From contig JAUCBJ010001771.1 of assembly GCA_032718475.1 (NCBI GenBank), positions 1 through 64,000 on the forward strand: a stretch of 64,000 nt of DNA, written 5' to 3'. The notes beneath the pieces were generated by a model, which saw only the letters and a program-made list of their open reading frames with translations, did not search any database and was not told the DNA's origin. Both the position numbers and the translations under genes were made by a program. Positions within the stretch are counted from its first letter, which is position 1; every line of letters begins with the position of its first letter. This document shows, in pieces, positions 22,989 to 34,328 of this stretch. The DNA comes from Nemertoderma westbladi (Eukaryota; Xenacoelomorpha; Nemertodermatida; Nemertodermatidae).

Positions 22989-23930
22989 CGAGTTAACGGT
23001 CGTACAGTCGTATCAGGTTGTCACTTGGTAGTTTATTCGGGTAGACACTCGTGTATTCAGGTAAACACTCGAGCAGTCAGGTAGGAAGAGTAAACGATAA
23101 CATAATTCAGTGCAGTAGGTAGTTCAAGATTTGTAAACTATAGGCCTACAGTATACCGGTATCAGAATTCTAGGCCTTCAATAATGAAGGCCTGTAGGCT
23201 GGCTGCCAGGCCTGTTTCTCTAGTAGGCCTTGGTTACGGTTTACGGCTGTAGGCCTACGGCTGTACGGGTATGGTTTACCGCGTTTACTGGCTGACTGGT
23301 TTATGTTTGTGGTACTGTGCAGCAGTGTGAGTGTACTGGTGTATGGTGTACAGGCAGACAGGTACCGGTACAATCATTTTATTTGTTAAAAACTTTGAAC
23401 CAAGGACTACTGAAGAAAGGACTGCTGGACTGGCACACGGCAGCACAGTAAATCCAGACTTCGCTAGCGAAGGCGCCTGAAGGCCATGTCTGCATGTTGT
23501 TTGTGTTACCGGTAACCAACCAGTTTGAATAATAAACATACACATTCTGGGGTAAAAAAATTACTGAATTATCAGATTATGTAGAATCTATTTCTGGTAG
23601 GCCTATTAGTTTTTCAATTACCTATTGCTTTCATGTATTGCTTTCTACATTGTAATGTTTCTTAATAATTTAGAGTACCGGTAGGGGTAGCTGTATATCT
23701 GTATATACTGCAGTACTACTGTACTAGTATATGGTAGGCCTAGCAGCCTAGTTCAGGTTCAGGTAATCCTCCGAAGCGGCGCAGCACAAGCTCGTACCAA
23801 TGACATTTCGCCACACAACCGTCAGACCATAACCAGATAACTATTAATTTTATTTGCAGGTTTGATTACTAGTACCGGTAACTGGATTGCCGCATTGCTG
23901 CATTGCCATTGCGACTCGGCGTGTCGGCGA
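22989..23930. other. Intergenic DNA with dispersed repeats
   Basis: No gene seen. The tract about 23395-23610 (CAAGGACTACTGAAGAAAGG, CCAGACTTCGCTAGCGAAGG, then ACACATTCTGG) is repeated in inverse orientation at about 37800-38000, so it is a dispersed element of at least 200 bp. TACCGGTA occurs repeatedly. Confidence 0.55.
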
Positions 23931-24564
23931 CAGGGATGGCAAAAACCATGGTTTTTTGAAAAAAATTTTTGGTTTTGGTTTTATTGTTTGGTTTTTTATG
24001 TTTTTTTTCGGTTTTTTATGGTTTTTTATGATTTTTCTGTGGTTTAATTAAATCCAATACAGCAATCAGTCGGTGATATAGGCGATTTTGGACTTGATCC
24101 AATTTTGGAACTTGCTAAGTCAAAATTGGACTTCCAATCCAATATCGGAATTAATTTTGATATGAATTACAGTGAATTTTCCACGGCCTACAATTTTTTC
24201 AGACGGGATCTGAAATTTAACCTACATGTTCTTTACTACAAAATAAGAGTTTTAACCGTGCACGAGAAAATTTCACGGTGCACCACAAAGACAACCGACA
24301 TTTAAAGTTTTGCGCATCCAATTTTGGACTTTAGGTCCAATTTTGTCTTTCCATCAGCACTATACTACTGTACTACACTGTAGGTACAGTACACTGCAGT
24401 AAAATGGCAGAATGGGTAGCGTATTGTTTCTATTGAACAGCACATAGCAGCACTTAGCACTTTAAGTCCACAGTTGCTCTGAATGAAATTTATCTTATTT
24501 ACTCTATTTTGTTTCACTTTGTCACTTTACGTACATACGTAAATAGATTTTAAAAACTAGAACT

Positions 24565-25955
24565 GTAACAATCTGTTGAAATGATTAAGATACCTTCCAT
24601 GTCCTTCACGCAGTATGTGAGATACTGAAACAATCCATTGAAACGTTTAAGAGACCTTCGTGCAGCATGTGGGGCACTGCTGACTGTAACAATCTGATGA
24701 AACGTTTAAGAGACCTTCGTGCAGCATGTTGGATACTGAAACAATCTGTTGAAACGTTTAAGAGACCTCTCGTGCAGCACATGCGATACTGTAACATTGT
24801 ATAACAATCTGATGAAACGTTTGAGAGACCTTCGCGAAGTATGTGAAATACTGAAACAATCTGTTAAAACGTTTGAGACCTTCGCGCAGCATGTGGAGAA
24901 CTGTAACATTGTGTAACAAGCTGTTGAAACGTTTAAGAGACCTTCGCGCAGCACGTGGCGTACTCCAACATTGTGTAACTAACTGTTGAAACGTTTAAGA
25001 GACTTTCACGGAGCACGTGGCTTGCTGTAACATTGTAACAAGCTGTTGGAAAGTTTAAGAGTCCTTCGCGCAGCACGTGGCGTACTGTAACATTGTTAAC
25101 AAGCTGTTGAAACATTTAATAGACCTATGTGCCAGCACATGGGGTACTGAAACAATCTGTTGAAACGTTTGAGACCTTTGCGCAGCATGTGGCGAACTGT
25201 AACAGTGTGTAACAAGCTGTTGAAACGTTTAAGAGACCTTTGCGCAGCACGTGGCGCAATGTAACATTGTGTAACAAGCTGTTCAAATGTTTAACAGATC
25301 TTCGCGCAGCATGTGGCTCACTGTAACATTGTGTAACAATCTGTTGAAACGTTTGAGAGACCTTCGCGCAGCACGTGGCGCACTGTAACATTGTGTAACA
25401 AGCTGTTCAAATGTTTAAGAGACCTTCGCGCAGCACGTGGCTTACTGTTACATTGTGTAACAATCTGTTGAAACGTTTGAGAGACCTTCGCGCAGCACGT
25501 GGCGCACTGTAACATTATGTAACAAGCTGTTCAAATCGCGCAGCACGTGGCTTACTGTAACATTGTGTAACAATCTGTTGAAACGTTTGAGAGACCTTCG
25601 CGCAGCACGTGGCGCACTGTAATATTGTGTAACAAGCTGTTCAAATGTTTAAGAGACCTTCGCGCAGCACGTGGCTTACTGTAACATTGTGTAACAATCT
25701 GTTGAAACGTTTGAGAGACCTTCGCGCAGCACGTGGCGCACTGTAACATTGTGTAACAACTAACAAGCTGTTGAAACGTTTAAGAGACCTTCGCGCAGCA
25801 CGTGGCGTACTCCAACATTGTGTAACAAACTGTTGAAACGTTTAAGATACCTTCGCGTTCGCGCAGTATGTGAGATACTAAAACAATCTGTTGAAACGGT
25901 TCAAAGGCCTTCGCGCAGCACATGAGACACTAAAACAATATATTGAAACGATTAA
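24565..25955. repeat. Satellite of about 60-bp units, about 23 copies
   Basis: Unit like GTAACAAGCTGTTGAAACGT followed by TTAAGAGACCTTCGCGCAGC and ACGTGGCGTACTGTAACATT. The outer copies are diverged. The central part (about 25320-25745) repeats as a dimer of about 118 bp, alternating CAATCTGTTGAAACG and CAAGCTGTTCAAATG units almost without change. CACGTG is present in many units. Open frames across it on the minus strand are by-products of the period. Confidence 0.93.
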
Positions 25956-26236
25956 GAGGTCTATTTATTTTCCATCATAGCTAACACCCCAATTCATGAT
26001 ATTGGCTGAGGCTGATTGAATGGGATAATCTTTTAGGCTCATTAAGCCAAGGAATGCCTGTTCACCCCCAACCACCATGGATGATATTCTATAGTACCGT
26101 AAACCTCTTCCATTATGTTTTCCAAAGTTGCCTTGGTTCCCGTTTATCGACCACTCACAAGGTAGGATGGCTAAAACGTCTGTCCTTATCTGATCTGATC
26201 TGATCTGACGGTATCTGATACTTGTTCCACCTTGGT

Positions 26237-26475
26237 TCAGAGCGCACCTTGGTGTAGTGGTTATATTGAATTCACATCTCTCGGAGGTTGTGGGTTCAAC
26301 CCCGGCATGGGGCCAAGGTAGTTTTCGTTTCGGCACGAATGCTTTGAAAGGTTTAGCGAGGAATCTCTGCCTTGCTTCCTTAAATGGTAGCTAAATGAGT
26401 ACTGGACTTTCTGCCTATGTCATCATGTAAAGTTTCCCCGGTATTCCCCTTAAACCCGGGGGGGGGGGGGGGGTC
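26237..26475 (+). mobile_element. tRNA-derived SINE
   Basis: RNA polymerase III A box TGGTGTAGTGG (26250-26260) and B box GGTTCAACCCC (26293-26303), 43 bases apart, in a tRNA-like head (AGCGCACCTTGGTGTAGTGG...). It is followed by an unrelated tail of about 150 bp ending in CCCGGTATTCCCC and a G run. It sits within element A. It is not a functional tRNA gene. Confidence 0.75.
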
Positions 26476-26587
26476 AATATAATACCTCCCGCTCTGAAAC
26501 TAACGATACTTACTATAAAGACTAACTGAAACGAACTAAAAGGAATTCAAATGAATTAACTAGAAATTTTAAATTTGTTTTTAGCGG

Positions 26588-26827
26588 ATGTTGCCAAAAT
26601 TTGGTGCCGACTTAGGACATTGCTTTCGCCGTGAGGACCAGCCAGTGCATAATCATGTGCTTTGGCAGCCTCATGGAGTAAATAAGCATGGTGGACAGCC
26701 CATGACTTTCTTGAGACGCATCTTAAAGGACACTGGCCTTGAAGATGCGGATGATCTAGCAAATGTCATGGGTGATAGGGAGTTGTGGCGGTGCAATTTT
26801 GTCGATAAGCCGGCACAGCATTCTTAA
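26588..26827 (+). pseudogene. LINE reverse-transcriptase 3' fragment in element A
   Basis: Codes for GHCFRREDQPVHNHVLWQPH...GGQPMTFLRRILKDTGLEDADDLANVMGDRELW. The pattern (H-x-x-R, then DTGL, then a final D-R-x-x-W) is that of the C-terminal end of non-LTR retrotransposon ORF2. It is truncated upstream, and the same fragment occurs in element B. Confidence 0.72.
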
Positions 26828-26910
26828 AAATGCAGCTGCAATGCAGCATGCCGATCCTAGTAGTAGTAGTAGTAGGTGCCGACCCATGCTGCCATGTGAA
26901 GAATACCGCC

Positions 26911-27094
26911 CATGTGAAGAATACCAGGATTTCACTTTTCGCGGTCGACTTTTATTGGAATTTATATTTGTGTATTATAGAGCTTATATATGTGTTATAA
27001 CCTGCACATATACTAATTCGTTTATTGTTTTGGTTATATTCAGCCCTTTCTGTAACCTGTGTTTTTTGTGAAAACCTGGTATTCTTCACATGGG
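26911..27094. repeat. Small foldback repeat CATGTGAAGAATACCAGG
   Basis: CATGTGAAGAATACCAGGAT at the left and its complement CCTGGTATTCTTCACATG at the right, about 180 bp overall. A second, partial copy starts at about 27130 (GGTATTCTTCGCCCATGTGA). Confidence 0.75.
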
Positions 27095-28715
27095 GGTAAC
27101 TGCAAAGTGAAATAAAACGGCAGAAAGTCTGGTATTCTTCGCCCATGTGAAGAATACCAGGATTTCATTTTTCGGTCGATTTTTTATTGGTCGATATTTT
27201 TTATTAAATTTATCTTTATTAAGTGTTCTATGCGCGTGTGCGATGTCCTTTATTTTTTAAGGGGGGTGATCTATATTGATCAGTCAGTCGGACAGTTAGT
27301 AAGAAGGTGGGTGTAAACAAGCCGCCGCGGTAGCATATTCTCCTTTCCCTCAATTGGTAGGTAACAACATCGTTTATTGTTTTGGTTAGAAATTACAGCT
27401 CTTTTCCTTCAATTGGAAGGTAATAACAGTGTTTATTAATTCTCACATTCCCATCCACCTTCCCATATTCTTTCATCGTCTGGGTATAAACTCCACTTTA
27501 TCAGCTGGCAATATGGGGCATGTTAAGTGTTTCGTCATATACACAAGTACATAGTAGGCCTAGAGAGATACCCCTTCCTGCCTTCCCTTTAGCTGTTTAG
27601 CGTAACAAACAAACAATAAATATTTTAAATGTAATATATTAATAAGTATCATTACCGTACTTAATTAATAATATTAATTATAATTAATATAATTAACTTT
27701 AACTATTAATAATGATAACTATTAACAATAACGATTTACGAAAAAAATATTGCAGCAAATGCTGTATTGTTTTTAATAAAAGTTTAATGTTTCAACACCA
27801 ACTAACAGACTAAATCTACGAAAGTTGTTTACATCTGAAACTATCCATCTTTGCTGGGACAATCACACAACTTTCATACCCGCCATCCTTCATCCTACTG
27901 TATATCGCATTTTTAATATATAATAACATGCCTTTGTGCATTAGATGCATACCGGTATGCCTGTACTGATACTTCATATGATGATACTGATACGTAACAG
28001 GCAACCTGAAACGTGATCCCCTATTCAGCTATTGGCTATTTACCTAACAGACAGTTAGGTAAATATTATATATCTTTCTCCTGATTGGTTATAGAATCAG
28101 ATGCTGTCAGATCAGATCAGATCAGATAAGGACAGACGTTTTATTCTACCTCCTCACAAGGACCATCTTGGGATCGAAACTGGGCTTCCTAATTGGAAGC
28201 CCAGGAATGTCACCAATAGACCAAGCTGATGCTTGGTCTAGGGTCTAGCTGCAGCTGTGCTTCTAGCGTAAAACTGTGCTGTACAGCTGTACAGGGTACA
28301 GCTCTAGTCGTGCCCATATAGCCTTATGGTCGGACCCCTGTACCTTGTTATACTAGTGTTACAGCAGTCATCCTCCATAGCATCTCTGCAAACAAAGTCC
28401 AATTTTGGAATGTATGAATACATTTCTGCAAAAGCATGGTAGGAATAATGAATTTGGCACAAAAAACATATATTTATTGAAAAATGATAGAATTTATGAT
28501 GGAAATATACTTGCAGGACTTTAAAATATTTTTTTTTAATTTAGAAAAGTCCAATTTTGGAGTGTATTCCGATTTCGGAATCTACCCTCGCACAACTGCA
28601 CAAAGTTCCAAAATTGGAATAAGTCCAAAATCGCCTATATCACCAACTGGCAATACATACAAATGTAGGGCCTACGTACAACAGTCTGACAGTACAACCC
28701 TTGCGCTTACCCAAT

Positions 28716-30639
28716 CAGTCGGTGAGAAGTCAAAAATTGGACTTCAAGTCCAATTTTAGACTTCAAGTCCAATTTTGGACTCCAAAGTCCAATATTGGAC
28801 TTTAGTTTTAGTACAACTCCAAGTGTGCCCATGCTGCCATACTGTATGTATATCGGTATTTCAATCAAAACTGCATCCCGTATCAGTACATATATATTAC
28901 ATAATTACATACAATGCAACATTATTTTAATGATCAAATTAATTATTATAAGTATTATAAGCAGGGATCGCACACGTACAGTTAGACATCAGTCAGTAGT
29001 TACTTTTTCTGGTAGTGGTATGGCTTTGCGGTAGTAGTCTTACTGCCTTAGCTTAGCAGTGTATACCGCGGTCAGGCGGTAGCGGTAGTTGAGTTATAGC
29101 TGTATAGTTCATTCATACCCATACCTAGGGCCCATACCTGTGGTATTTTCGTATGGCAAAAATAAGACTACTGTAAACTGTAACGTAACCTATTATGTTA
29201 TTGAGTTAATGTTTATTGACTAATTGTTTTGATTAGGTTCACTGTGTCAAGTACAATGCACACATCTCCAACCAGACAGCAGACACTATATAACATTGGA
29301 GTTGGAGGTGTCTCATTAGTTCCCCCATGCTTGACACTAGAACAAAGCCGCCTCCGCTTTGCAGGACATTGCTTTCGCCGTGAGGACCAGCCAGTCAGAC
29401 AGTGCACCTCATGGAGTGAATAAGCATGGTGGACAGCCCATGACTTTCTTGAGACACATCTTTCTTACTGTCTCAAAGGACACTGGCCTTGAAGATGCGG
29501 ATGATCTAGCAAATGTCATGGGTGATAAGGCTGTAAGAGTGTAAGGGAGTTGTGGAGGCGCACTTTTGTCAACAAGCCGGCACAGCATTCTTAATAGGGC
29601 ATATATATATAATGCAGCTGCAATGCAGCATGCCGATTGCTGGATTGTAGTTAGTAGTATGTGGTGATAGGGCTCCTTCAATTGGTAAAGTCAAAAGTGG
29701 CCGTTTATTGTTTTAGTTAGAAAAGCCTGCCTCTGTAACCTGTTCCTTTCCCTCAATTGGTTTATGACGTGTGTTACTTCTGTACTTATTATGTGGAGAG
29801 GAGCTGGAGACCCCAACACGTTAATCAGTTAATCCCCTTTCATTATCCAGCCGTTTTAAAATACCCTTCATGTTTAATGGAAAAATTAGAAGAGATGGTG
29901 GTAGCATCAACTTTGTAGTATTTCTTTCTGATAGGGCTCCCATAGGCTTAGAGGAAATCGTAGCTTGTACTGTGTACTGTAGTTAGCCTTAGCAGCAGCT
30001 GCAGTTGGCAAACCTGGCATTGCTACCAGTTTCCACCAAATATAATTTGTAATTAAATATTTCTTGGAGCATAATCTAATCTAGTCCTAACAGCCTAAAG
30101 ACTCTAAAGTCCTGGCTCCTGGGTACAAGGCTGTAAGGTTAGACATAACATGAATGTAAACTAAACAGTATGCTAAAAGTAAAGTACAAAGTACCTAGAA
30201 TGCTAGCTAGAATGTACCATTATATTCTAAGTACAGTACACTGAAGATACATACAGAGCTGCAAAGGTAACTTTCCATAACTTAATAGCTGTCTGGCTGT
30301 CTCTCATCTGTTATGCTTCATGTACATTTAAGTTTGATTATCAATATCGCGTCCAAAATTGGGCTTAAAGTCCATAATATTGGACTTTTGTAAAAATTCA
30401 AAGCCTTATAAAAAAAGTTCCCCCTGGTGAATTTCAGGTCCCCCTGTTCAAAACTCTTATTTTTTAATATATTTTCGATTAAAAAAAAAAATTCCCGCCC
30501 GATCCAATTACCCAAGGCCCTGGAACAATTGGCTGATTTGAAGTCCAATATTGGACTCACAGAAGTCCAATTTTAGACTTGAACTGGAGTCGAAGTCCAA
30601 TTTTGGACTCAAGTCCAATTTTTGACTTCTCACCGACTG
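28716..30639. mobile_element. Non-autonomous TIR element B
   Basis: Ends CAGTCGGTGAGAAGTCAAAA and its exact complement at 30613-30639; flanks CCAAT at 28711-28715 and 30640-30644. The inner ends are arrays of AGTCCAATTTTGGACT-type words. It lies 62 bases from the right end of element A. It shares with A the LINE fragment and the ATGCAGCTGCAATGCAGCAT tract that follows, but no transposase is recognisable. Confidence 0.85.
29335..29600 (+). pseudogene. LINE reverse-transcriptase 3' fragment in element B
   Basis: Codes RLRFAGHCFRREDQPV and, in a shifted frame, HGVNKHGGQPMTFLRHIF and DTGLEDADDLANVMGD. It is the same segment as 26588-26827, with a short insertion and frame change. Its presence in A and B suggests that both derive from one ancestor that had already captured it. 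Confidence 0.7.
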
Positions 30640-31572
30640 CCAATAGAACAAAATACTGGAATAACTGAATACCGGTAAGGCCACATACAGTATGCTGGTT
30701 TGATATTGATAATATGCCAGCAAAGCGAGCAAAACCTTTTCATTAACATTGCAAAATGAACAGATGAAAAAGAAACGCGAGCAAAACTCAAAGTGAGAGA
30801 AATTTGTTCATTCTAATCTAACAGCTTAACAGTGCAAAATGACTGAATGATAAGATAAAGAAACGCGAGCAAAACTCATAAGTGAGCGAAATTTTTTCCT
30901 TCTAACAGCAGTCAGGGAGATCATCAAATTTGAGAATACCTCAAATTTCAAATTATAGACCCAATTTTGGAATTACCTCAAATTTAATACAAGGTTAGGT
31001 TAATTCTTTAAATTTGAGTTTTACCCCAAATTTGAATTTCATAGCACCATAGTCCAATACAGACAGAAGTCATAGTTGGCCTAGTTCAGTAGTTGTTAGC
31101 TTGTTACTGTATTGCAAAGGTAAAAAAATAAACTGATGTAGGCCTAGTATCTGAGTGTTGTGAAATATAATATTTAAAACATATTCAGTATTAGTTTAAA
31201 AAGGCTTATACTTAAAAAGGCTACTGGTAGGGAGGGGTGCAGTGGGGGTGGTATGATCAGATGGTAGACATATAAAACGAAGTACAGAGCTTAAATAACT
31301 TATATTTTTATATTGTTACCTTTTGCTTGAATATGCCCTAAAATCGGAAGAAAAAGTAGTAGGCCTACTTTTTTTCCCTACTGCCTACTGGTAACGTGGT
31401 AGGGAAAAAGTTGTCCCCATATTATCTGAATATTGTAACTTTTTGATGGGCACAGCTTTTGCAAAGTCGGCAACACAGCAACCTGCAATAATATTGAATA
31501 ATATTGCCACAATAATGTACCATGGAGAGAGCCATAATTTTGCATTGATTTGACTTTTTCTCCCGGTAAAAA

Positions 31573-32353
31573 AAGTGCACTTGTGTCAAATAGGGGACTC
31601 TCCTAGCTCCTAATCTGCTAATCCTGAAATCACCTAAACTAAAGTCACTTTCACTAGTGCCCGGTTACAGGGTTAGCAAAGGAGCATGTTACAGAGGTGA
31701 GTTGAAAATAACCATAAAACAATAAACAAGAGTTAGGAATATTGATATTACCTGCCAGGCTGCAAATGAAGTGCAAAAATCGCAACGCATTGTGCGCGTA
31801 TTTGAAATAGTGTGCGGTAAAAGCGCGCGGAATTGAAATAAAAGTACGCGAAATTATGTTGAAGACAACAAACGTGCGCAGCAATCTGTGCAAAATATAA
31901 AAAGTCATAAAGTGCGCGGACAGGTGGATGAGGTGTAAAAAGGTTTACATGCATGCAAAGTGAGAAAAATAATTTGCCACAAAAAATTTCGGTCGCTTCG
32001 CTCGCATTTCTTTACATTGTCAGATTGCTCAAATGTCTGAATGTCTAAATTTCGCTCACTTGGAGTCTTGCTCGCGTTTCTTTTCATTTTGCATTGTAAT
32101 AATGAAAAAATTTTGCTCGCTTCGCTCGTGTGTTTTTTCCGTTTTTTTTTTTTATAAAATGTGGTGCGCGCGTTTTTTCCGGTGCATGCGCGCGGTATAT
32201 TGTAAAATATTGCGCGGCTGAAAAATTGTGCGCAGGCATTGTGCGTGGTTCAGTGGTGGTTTGCAGCCTGGATTACCTGCACTAAATTTCAGGAATAGCT
32301 GGTGATTTCAGGATTAGCAGATTAGGAGGGTCACCTATTTGATTTGACACAAG
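31573..32353. mobile_element. MITE nested in element C
   Basis: Imperfect inverted ends CTTGTGTCAAATAGGGGACT and complement of CTTGTGTCAAATCAAATAGG; agreement extends for about 60 bases (CTAATCTGCTAATCCTGAAATCACC in part). A related end is at about 106-145. Target duplication is not clear. It is itself interrupted by the hAT MITE 31755-32271. Confidence 0.75.
31755..32271. mobile_element. hAT-type MITE, 517 bp, nested
   Basis: Ends CCAGGCTGCAAA and TTTGCAGCCTGG, flanked by an exact 8-bp duplication ATTACCTG (31747-31754 and 32272-32279). An 8-bp duplication is typical for hAT transposition. The interior is rich in GCGCG/GTGCGCG words and has no gene. Confidence 0.88.
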
Positions 32354-34328
32354 CAGACAAGTGCCAAAATATTTTTGGTGGAATTTCTAAAATTTCATTG
32401 AATGTGTTGATCAAAATTTTTGATCTAAATTTGAACAAAATCCATCCCTACACTGCTACACACTATTGCAATGCAACTTTAGTGCCTGCAAGGTGTACTC
32501 CGGAGATGAGATAAAGCCTCGAGAATAGTTTAGTGAAAAAGGTTATACTTTTTGCCCAAATTATAAATGATTCTCGTTCCTCATAAGGTCAATTTAAAAG
32601 GATGTATGTATGTGTAGTATAAACAAACAGTCACTTATATTTCTAAAACATTTCAGATGTCTTGATAAGAAACCAGAGTCTAAAGACTGTTTAAAAGAAT
32701 AGCGATTAGTGATGATGATGTTTCTACTGTGTTCCAGGTCCAGGGTCCAGCATGTTCCATATGTTAATGACCCTGATAAAGAAGAGGTGATGTATGGAAC
32801 ATGCAGACATGGCAGCATTGGCAGATGGGCGGGGCATGCATGGCCTTTGCTTCATAATTTTATATATATGGCCAGGTTATGATTGCATTGGATGTCTGGC
32901 TGGGCCTGGGATATTAAAATAGTCTGCGAGGATGTTGCACATTGTTGTAATGGAGGATCAGGTTTAGATCTTTACATATAAGTTTAAAGCACATTATCAA
33001 ATTGAACTTTAATTGATGTATACTGCAGTAGGTAGTGGTTCCAACTTTAGAGTCTCCAGTACTTGGCCTATAGATTAACTAACAAAAGAATCAAGTCCAC
33101 ATATATATCTGCATATATTGTATAAACCGCGTCAACATTTGCGGCAACATTTGTCTAGAAATGGGCTCCAAACTGTGGAAGAATGATGGTACAGTATTCC
33201 AATTGACAGATAGAGCTAGTGCAGGCGAATATTACATAAGTCTTACATCTTCAGGCTGTCAGGAGAGGAATGGCTTCATTTGATATACAAAGTTTTAAAG
33301 AGGACATCAACAACCAGAAAACATATTTTTTCCAAAGACGAGTGATATGAATGATGAACAGAACAGATGAAAGCCAGAATACTGGAATATGTAAACTTCC
33401 AAATTCTGGAATTGATTCAACATCTACAAGATATAGTATGCCTTCCTGAGTCTGTGACTGTGCAGCTGTGTGAGCTTGAATCTCGCAACAGTGAGGATTT
33501 GGTCTACTGTTCTTCTTACCAACAGTAAGGCTGTGCTGTAAGGATAGCGAATTTCTCTAGCCTTCTGCATTTTTCTCACCCATCACTAACGGAGTTAACA
33601 ATCATTAAAGGTATTGACTGTAAGTTGCTGTGCTGTAAGGTTAAGCCTACCCTGCATACATGTCATGTCACGGGTTACACTGGTCACCCATTCTCACCAA
33701 GCTCTATAAGCACTAAGCAGCAAAGCCTACTGCTGGCAGGCTGGTGATGTTATAAAGACTGGCTGACTGGCGAAATTTGAGGTTTTGTCTCAAATTTGAG
33801 GTTTAACCTCAAATTTCAATTTTCGCCCCCAATAAAAGCATGTTTGCATCGGTGAAATATTTTATTGCATCGATAAAAGTTCTTATTTTACATTATATTT
33901 TAACATATTAAAAGTAGAAGTTGCTCCAACAGTTTCCCTAAGTCGCAGCAACACTCGATATTATGAGCCTAAAAATACCTCAAATTTGAACAAAAAACCC
34001 CAATTTTCGACAGTCTATTACCAGAATTCGAAATTTGGGGTAACCCCAAAATTGATGATCTCCCTGACTGAACAGTGCAAAATAAAAAAAAGAAACGAGA
34101 GCAAAACTCAAAGTGAGCGAAATTTTCTCATTCTAACAGTCTGACAGTGCAAAATGAAAAAGAAACGCGACTACCAGTTTGCTTTATATTATTTACAGCG
34201 TTACCGTAATTGTAAAATTTTATGAAAAACCATAAAAAACCAATTTTTTCGCCTTTTTTTAAAAGTTGGTTAAACCAAAAAACCATAAAAAACCAATGGT
34301 GAGAAAAACCATTGGTTGCCAACCCTGG

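Larger units (their letters stand above)
24067..28649. mobile_element. Non-autonomous TIR element A
   Basis: Inverted ends CAGTCGGTGATATAGGCGAT (left) and its near complement ATCGCCTATATCACCAACTG (right), about 45 bases in good agreement and looser beyond. It is flanked by GCAAT on both sides (24062-24066 and 28650-28654). Subterminal copies of TCCAATTTTGGA-type palindromes lie at both ends. It carries a satellite array, a SINE, a LINE fragment and a foldback repeat, but no transposase. Confidence 0.8.
30909..34070. mobile_element. Non-autonomous TIR element C
   Basis: Ends CAGTCAGGGAGATCATCAA (left) and complement at 34052-34070; flanks AACAG at 30904-30908 and 34071-34075. Its subterminal regions carry repeats of ACCTCAAATTTGAGGT-type palindromes (about 30930-31045, 33775-33825 and 33970-34050). 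The two nested MITEs at 31573-32353 lie within. No transposase is visible. Confidence 0.82.
23931..34327. mobile_element. Possible hAT-like composite enclosing elements A, B and C
   Basis: The left end CAGGGATGGCAAAAACCATGG (first 20 bases shown in part) is answered at about 34305-34327 by the complement of CAGGGTTGGCAACCAATGG. Both are followed inward by GGTTTTTTATGG words. CAGGG(A/T)TGGCA fits hAT-type termini. The flanks share (A/G)(C/T)TCGGCGA but not as an exact 8-bp duplication, so two independent relics remain possible. No transposase was recognised. Confidence 0.4.

Noticed and set aside
24606-25749. Series of minus-strand open frames with CCAKVS and HVLREGL words
   Set aside because: They follow the period of the 60-bp satellite; the repeated peptide is a by-product of a unit that lacks stop codons.
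24565-25955. CRISPR-like spacing of repeats
   Set aside because: The whole unit is repeated with no unique spacers, and the genome is eukaryotic; it is a satellite.
26237-26320. Functional tRNA gene
   Set aside because: A and B boxes are present but the cloverleaf stems do not close convincingly and a long unrelated tail follows; SINE is the better call.
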